Below, one piece after another: positions 23,833 to 26,792 of a stretch of DNA of 26,792 bases. The notes below the pieces were generated by a model. It was given only the letters and a program-made list of their open reading frames with translations, did not search any database and was not told the DNA's origin. This DNA comes from Caryophanales bacterium UBA7581. Its GTDB lineage: Bacteria > Bacillota_I > Bacilli_A > RFN20 > CAG-826. Every line of letters begins with the position of its first letter. Position 1 is the stretch's first letter. The stretch lies in assembly GCA_002477825.1 (NCBI GenBank), contig DLKT01000002.1:1-26792 (forward strand), read 5' to 3'. Both the position numbers and the translations under genes were made by a program.

Positions 23833-25605
23833 TTATTTTCCTTCGATGGCTTTTCTCATTTCCTCTATCGGCGCTTTTTCTTGACGGTCAAAGTCATAAA
23901 GACCATTGATTTCTTGATAGACATCCGTGATTTGCGTAATGCAGAAACCATTGACTTCGGGGATATTTTGCACCACTTTGCTTAAATCATGAATGCGACG
24001 AATAAATTGTTCTTGATTAACGACTTTATCGCCATAGCCCCAACCTTTATCTTCTTTGTTTTCAAAGCCGATACCCATAAATTCATCGATGAGAATCGGT
24101 TGTCCTTTATAGGAATGATTGCCTACAAAGGGGCGACGTAAGTTAGAGTAATTGGTACGATTTTCTTTATTTAAAACGCCGAGAATATTTTGATAGAATT
24201 TTTCTAATTCTTCAGGATTCTGCTCATAATTATGGAAAGAAATAATATCACTACAAGTATGTTCCCAACCATCGTTAGCGATTACTGGACGCATCGCATC
24301 ATACGATTTGGTAAGGTGATATAAAGCTTCGGTAAAGGAAGCTTCATTCGCATTAGAGGTCAAACGATTGACACCCCAAGATTCATTAATGGGTACCCAA
24401 CCGATAATCGAAGGATGATTGTAATTTTGTTTTACAGCTTCCATCCATTCTTTCGACACATTTTCAATCGTAGCGTCTTTAAATTCATAAGCAGAAGGCA
24501 TTTCTAAAAATACCATCATACCCATGATATCACAATAATAGTAGAAACGCTCATCTTCAATTTTTTGATGGACGCGAATACCATTAAAACCAAGTTGACG
24601 AATGAGTTCAATTTCATGAATCATTTGTTCTTCATTTTCATAGGTTAAGCCTGAATTTCTAAAATAACCTTGTTCAAGAACCATCTTTAAATAGACAGGA
24701 TTAAGGTTCAACATCAATAAAGAACCATCAGTTTTAAAGATGCGGAAACCAGCATAAGAAGAGACATGGTCAATGACGCATTGATTTTCATCTAAGAGTT
24801 CATATTCAATATCGTATAAATGGGGCCAATTAGAAGACCACCAATGAATTTTAAAGCCTTCCATGTCGTTCGTGGCATCTATGCTAAAAGTATGATGATT
24901 CCGCGTAAGTAACATCGTTTGTTGGCCCACCATATGACCATGAATCGAAAGGGTAGTTCTTAAAGAATAGCCTTTTTTAAAATTCGCAATATCGTATTCA
25001 AAAAAGAAATGATAAGTATCTTCAACTGGTGTAACTTTTACGCGTTCTAAATGGGTATAGTTTACTTTTTCTGCCCAAACCGTTTTCCAAATACCGGTGG
25101 TAGGCGTATACCAACATCCAAAAGGATGATCTAACCAAGTTTGTTTTCCGCGCGCTTTTAAACAAGAATCATCATCTTCGACTCGTAAAACGATAAAAGC
25201 GTCGTTATTTTTATCAAGATGCGAAGTAATATCAAAAGAGAAGCGGCAATATCCGCCTTCATGTTCTCCAACATATTTTCCGTTAACAAATAAGGTTGCT
25301 TTATAATCAACGCCTTCAAAATGTAAGAGGTACCGTTCATTTTTCTTTAACTTTTCGAAATGTTGCTTTTTTGCGTACCAAACGATAAAATGTTGCGCTT
25401 CATCATGAATCCCACTTTTGGATGTTTGATAAGAAAAAGGAACTAAAATTGTTTGTGAAGTAGGAAAGTTTTTATAATACTTTTTTTCCATTCCCGCGTT
25501 TTCATCATCAAAAGCGAAATCCCATGTGCCATTTAAATTCATCCATGTATTGCGCACAAATTGTGGCCTTGGATAATCTTTTTTATAACATTTCGTATGT
25601 TGCAT
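23833..25605 (-). CDS. GH2-family glycoside hydrolase
   Basis: A 590-residue enzyme without signal peptide, so cytoplasmic. It has the GH2 order: sugar-binding jelly roll (about 15-180), Ig-like domain (about 185-290) and TIM barrel (about 295-590). Acid/base Glu408 lies in I-N-E-S-W-G and the probable nucleophile Glu508 in L-I-D-E-F. R-V-H-Q (344-347) is the typical barrel motif. GH2 includes beta-galactosidases, beta-glucuronidases, beta-mannosidases and alpha-L-arabinopyranosidases; specificity cannot be read from sequence. As it lies near an arabinofuranosidase locus, it may take another linkage of the same glycan (inference). AAAGGAG lies 8 nt before the start. It is the first gene of a three-gene operon divergent from the cupin-AraC regulator. 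Confidence 0.95.
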   Translation of the reverse strand: MQHTKCYKKDYPRPQFVRNTWMNLNGTWDFAFDDENAGMEKKYYKNFPTSQTILVPFSYQTSKSGIHDEAQHFIVWYAKKQHFEKLKKNERYLLHFEGVDYKATLFVNGKYVGEHEGGYCRFSFDITSHLDKNNDAFIVLRVEDDDSCLKARGKQTWLDHPFGCWYTPTTGIWKTVWAEKVNYTHLERVKVTPVEDTYHFFFEYDIANFKKGYSLRTTLSIHGHMVGQQTMLLTRNHHTFSIDATNDMEGFKIHWWSSNWPHLYDIEYELLDENQCVIDHVSSYAGFRIFKTDGSLLMLNLNPVYLKMVLEQGYFRNSGLTYENEEQMIHEIELIRQLGFNGIRVHQKIEDERFYYYCDIMGMMVFLEMPSAYEFKDATIENVSKEWMEAVKQNYNHPSIIGWVPINESWGVNRLTSNANEASFTEALYHLTKSYDAMRPVIANDGWEHTCSDIISFHNYEQNPEELEKFYQNILGVLNKENRTNYSNLRRPFVGNHSYKGQPILIDEFMGIGFENKEDKGWGYGDKVVNQEQFIRRIHDLSKVVQNIPEVNGFCITQITDVYQEINGLYDFDRQEKAPIEEMRKAIEGK

Positions 25606-25663
25606 ATTTGTATCTCCTTTGTAAAATCAAGTAAACTAGTTGCAATTCAAAACCATGCCATTT

Positions 25664-25697
25664 ATTATATAAATATATCATGAAAGCGTTTTTTTCA
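25664..25697. promoter_or_regulatory. Divergent promoter region of GH2 operon and cupin-AraC gene with cre-like site
   Basis: TGAAAGCGTTTTTTTCA (25681-25697) resembles a cre half-site, with two mismatches to TGWAANCGNTNNCA on the minus strand. On the minus strand TATAAT (25669-25664) could be the GH2 -10, with a poor -35 covered by the cre-like site. For the AraC gene a -10 such as TATCAT or TTATAT near 25701-25712 is possible. Confidence 0.45.
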
Positions 25698-25716
25698 CGA
25701 TATCATTATATCACTT

Positions 25717-25730
25717 AAATATGCAAATTA
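25717..25730 (+). promoter_or_regulatory. Leader motif shared with the CBM-like lipoprotein gene
   Basis: AAATATGCAAATTA, then 5 nt, then AAAGGA, the same arrangement as on the minus strand at 7794-7807. It contains an upstream ATG that could be mistaken for the start of the AraC gene. Confidence 0.5.
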
Positions 25731-25750
25731 ACACCAAAGGAAGTGGAAAA

Positions 25751-26680
25751 ATGAAATCAATTTTGTCGAATTATTATGACGACTTTTTAGATGGTTCAAC
25801 AACGGTATACAATTATGCACCATCGACGAATTATCGTTACTTATTTTATGCGCAAATTGTGGGTATACAAAACATTGGTCCTAAGTACTATAACGAACTT
25901 GCTATGGCTAAAGAATACCTCATTCAGTACACTTTAGAAGGTGAAGGCTATTTAAAAATTAATAATGAAGAAATGATTTTAAAAAAGGGTGATTTACTCA
26001 TTATTCCTAACTACTATCACCATATTTTTAAACCAGTTGAAGGAAAGAAATGGCGTATTGCTTTTATCCACATTTTTGAAAATGAAATGGTAATGGAAAT
26101 CGTAAATCGTCTTTATAAGAAACATCGTTATGTCATTCATGATGTGGAAGAAGAAAAAATCGTAGGTCGTATGATTAAAATCATTGATTTATTAAGTGAA
26201 GATTTACGCGCGAATGAATGTAAAGTATCCGCTGAAATTTATAGTTTACTAATGGAAATTTGTGAACAAAGTGATGCTTTTGAAGGAGACTTTATTGATA
26301 ATGAATTAGCAAGTGTTATTAATTTCTTACGTCAAAACTATAACACCCCGATTCGTTTAAAAGATGTTTTAGAAAGAGCAAATTATAGTAAAAATCATCT
26401 AGAGCGATTGTTTAAATCAAAGATGCATATGACGATTCAAGAATATATTGCGCACCTCCGTTTAGCAAGAGCGCAAGAATTAATTTTAACTACGAATATG
26501 TATTTTAAAGAGATTGCTTTAGCCGTTGGCTTAACAGATTATCGTTCCTTGGTATATTTATTTAAAAATACCATTGGAATTACGCCAACAGAATATCGTG
26601 AAAGAGGAATGCTAAGAAAAAATCAAGATGAAAAAGCAAGTTTCATTGAAGAAGAAAGTATAAATGATGAAGAAAAATAA
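25751..26680 (+). CDS. AraC-family transcriptional regulator with N-terminal cupin domain
   Basis: A 309-residue cytoplasmic regulator. Residues about 50-100 form a cupin-type sugar-sensing barrel (G-E-G-Y-L at 64-68, L-K-K-G-D-L-L-I-I-P at 77-86, H90-H91). Residues about 186-285 are the AraC double helix-turn-helix, ending in the typical G-I-T-P-T-E-Y-R. A Glu-rich tail follows. I chose the ATG at 25751 because AAAGGA sits 9 nt before it; the upstream in-frame ATG at 25721 has no such site and lies in a leader motif shared with another gene. Its position divergent from the GH2 operon makes that operon its likely target. The ligand is probably a sugar (inference). Confidence 0.92.
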   Translation: MKSILSNYYDDFLDGSTTVYNYAPSTNYRYLFYAQIVGIQNIGPKYYNELAMAKEYLIQYTLEGEGYLKINNEEMILKKGDLLIIPNYYHHIFKPVEGKKWRIAFIHIFENEMVMEIVNRLYKKHRYVIHDVEEEKIVGRMIKIIDLLSEDLRANECKVSAEIYSLLMEICEQSDAFEGDFIDNELASVINFLRQNYNTPIRLKDVLERANYSKNHLERLFKSKMHMTIQEYIAHLRLARAQELILTTNMYFKEIALAVGLTDYRSLVYLFKNTIGITPTEYRERGMLRKNQDEKASFIEEESINDEEK

Positions 26681-26703
26681 AAAAGAAAATAGGATTTCCA
26701 TTA

Positions 26704-26724
26704 TTTATAGCGGTTCGCTATAAA
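26704..26724. other. Hairpin without T-run downstream of cupin-AraC
   Basis: TTTATAGCG (26704-26712) and CGCTATAAA (26716-26724) form a 9-bp stem with a GTT loop. An A-run follows on the plus strand, so it is not a standard terminator for the upstream gene; a processing or protective hairpin is possible. Confidence 0.55.
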
Positions 26725-26751
26725 AAAACGAGAAAAAGTTCTAAATTTCTT

Positions 26752-26780
26752 TTTACATTTCTCTCTAATCTTGCTATAAT
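26752..26780 (+). promoter_or_regulatory. Strong promoter reading out of the window
   Basis: TTTACA (26752-26757), exactly 17 bp, then TATAAT (26775-26780) with an extended -10 TG one base before. It faces right, toward a gene beyond the window end. Confidence 0.8.
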
Positions 26781-26792
26781 CCCATCTTTTAC

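Noticed and set aside
25721..25750. Upstream in-frame ATG for the cupin-AraC gene
   Set aside because: It lies in a leader motif also found before another gene, and the AAAGGA site serves the ATG at 25751.
111..26680. TGA read as tryptophan (Mycoplasma-type code)
   Set aside because: Inspected Trp codons are TGG and all genes are full length under the standard bacterial code.
26704..26724. Terminator for the cupin-AraC gene
   Set aside because: The stem is followed by A, not T, on the plus strand, and no T-run follows on the minus strand either.

Overview
The window is AT-rich DNA with short intergenic gaps, strong Shine-Dalgarno sites, several lipoproteins and one cell-envelope-anchored protein, and intrinsic terminators. 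This points to a low-GC Gram-positive bacterium, most likely an uncultured gut member of Bacilli (Erysipelotrichales, RF39 or Acholeplasma-like relatives). The placement is inference. All 19 genes end in TAA (15) or TAG (4), none in TGA, and the Trp codons I inspected are TGG. I saw no mobile elements, CRISPR array, rRNA or tRNA.

Layout. (1) 1-1354: a small acidic protein with a cationic amphipathic tail and a co-transcribed membrane protein, both of unknown function. (2) 1459-19056: a glycan-utilisation locus of about 17.6 kb. A leftward operon encodes a CBM-like lipoprotein, a MalK/MsmK-type ATPase and a large CE2-like esterase lipoprotein. A PocR-AraC regulator lies next, divergent from a cytoplasmic GH51 alpha-L-arabinofuranosidase with its own terminator. 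A rightward operon then encodes a sugar-binding lipoprotein, two permeases, a lipoprotein with a probable alpha/alpha-toroid enzyme domain, and a 934-residue membrane-anchored repeat protein. (3) 19318-19788: a small unknown membrane protein. (4) 19882-21832: a MerR/BmrR-type regulator and a dihydrodipicolinate-reductase-like dehydrogenase whose promoter has MerR geometry. (5) 21917-25605: an operon of a GH2 glycosidase, a YesL/DUF624-like membrane protein and an overlapping divergent ABC ATPase. (6) 25751-26680: a cupin-AraC regulator divergent from the GH2 operon. A strong promoter leaves the window at the right edge.

How it works together (inference). The surface proteins bind an arabinose-containing, probably acetylated plant polysaccharide. 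The CE2-like domain deacetylates it and the toroid protein may cleave it. The ABC importer brings in oligosaccharides, using an ATPase encoded in the opposite operon, and GH51 removes arabinofuranose in the cytoplasm. The two operons appear to be one regulon: their promoters share a 48-bp element (42/48 identical) containing AraC-style direct repeats 21 bp apart and a catabolite-repression-like site.

The least-described parts are: a repeated surface domain present about eight times in three secreted proteins, with a W-Y-V-D-D-x-N-Y core; the unassigned toroid lipoprotein; the Cys-containing C-terminal anchor; and the small cationic-tail protein at the left edge.
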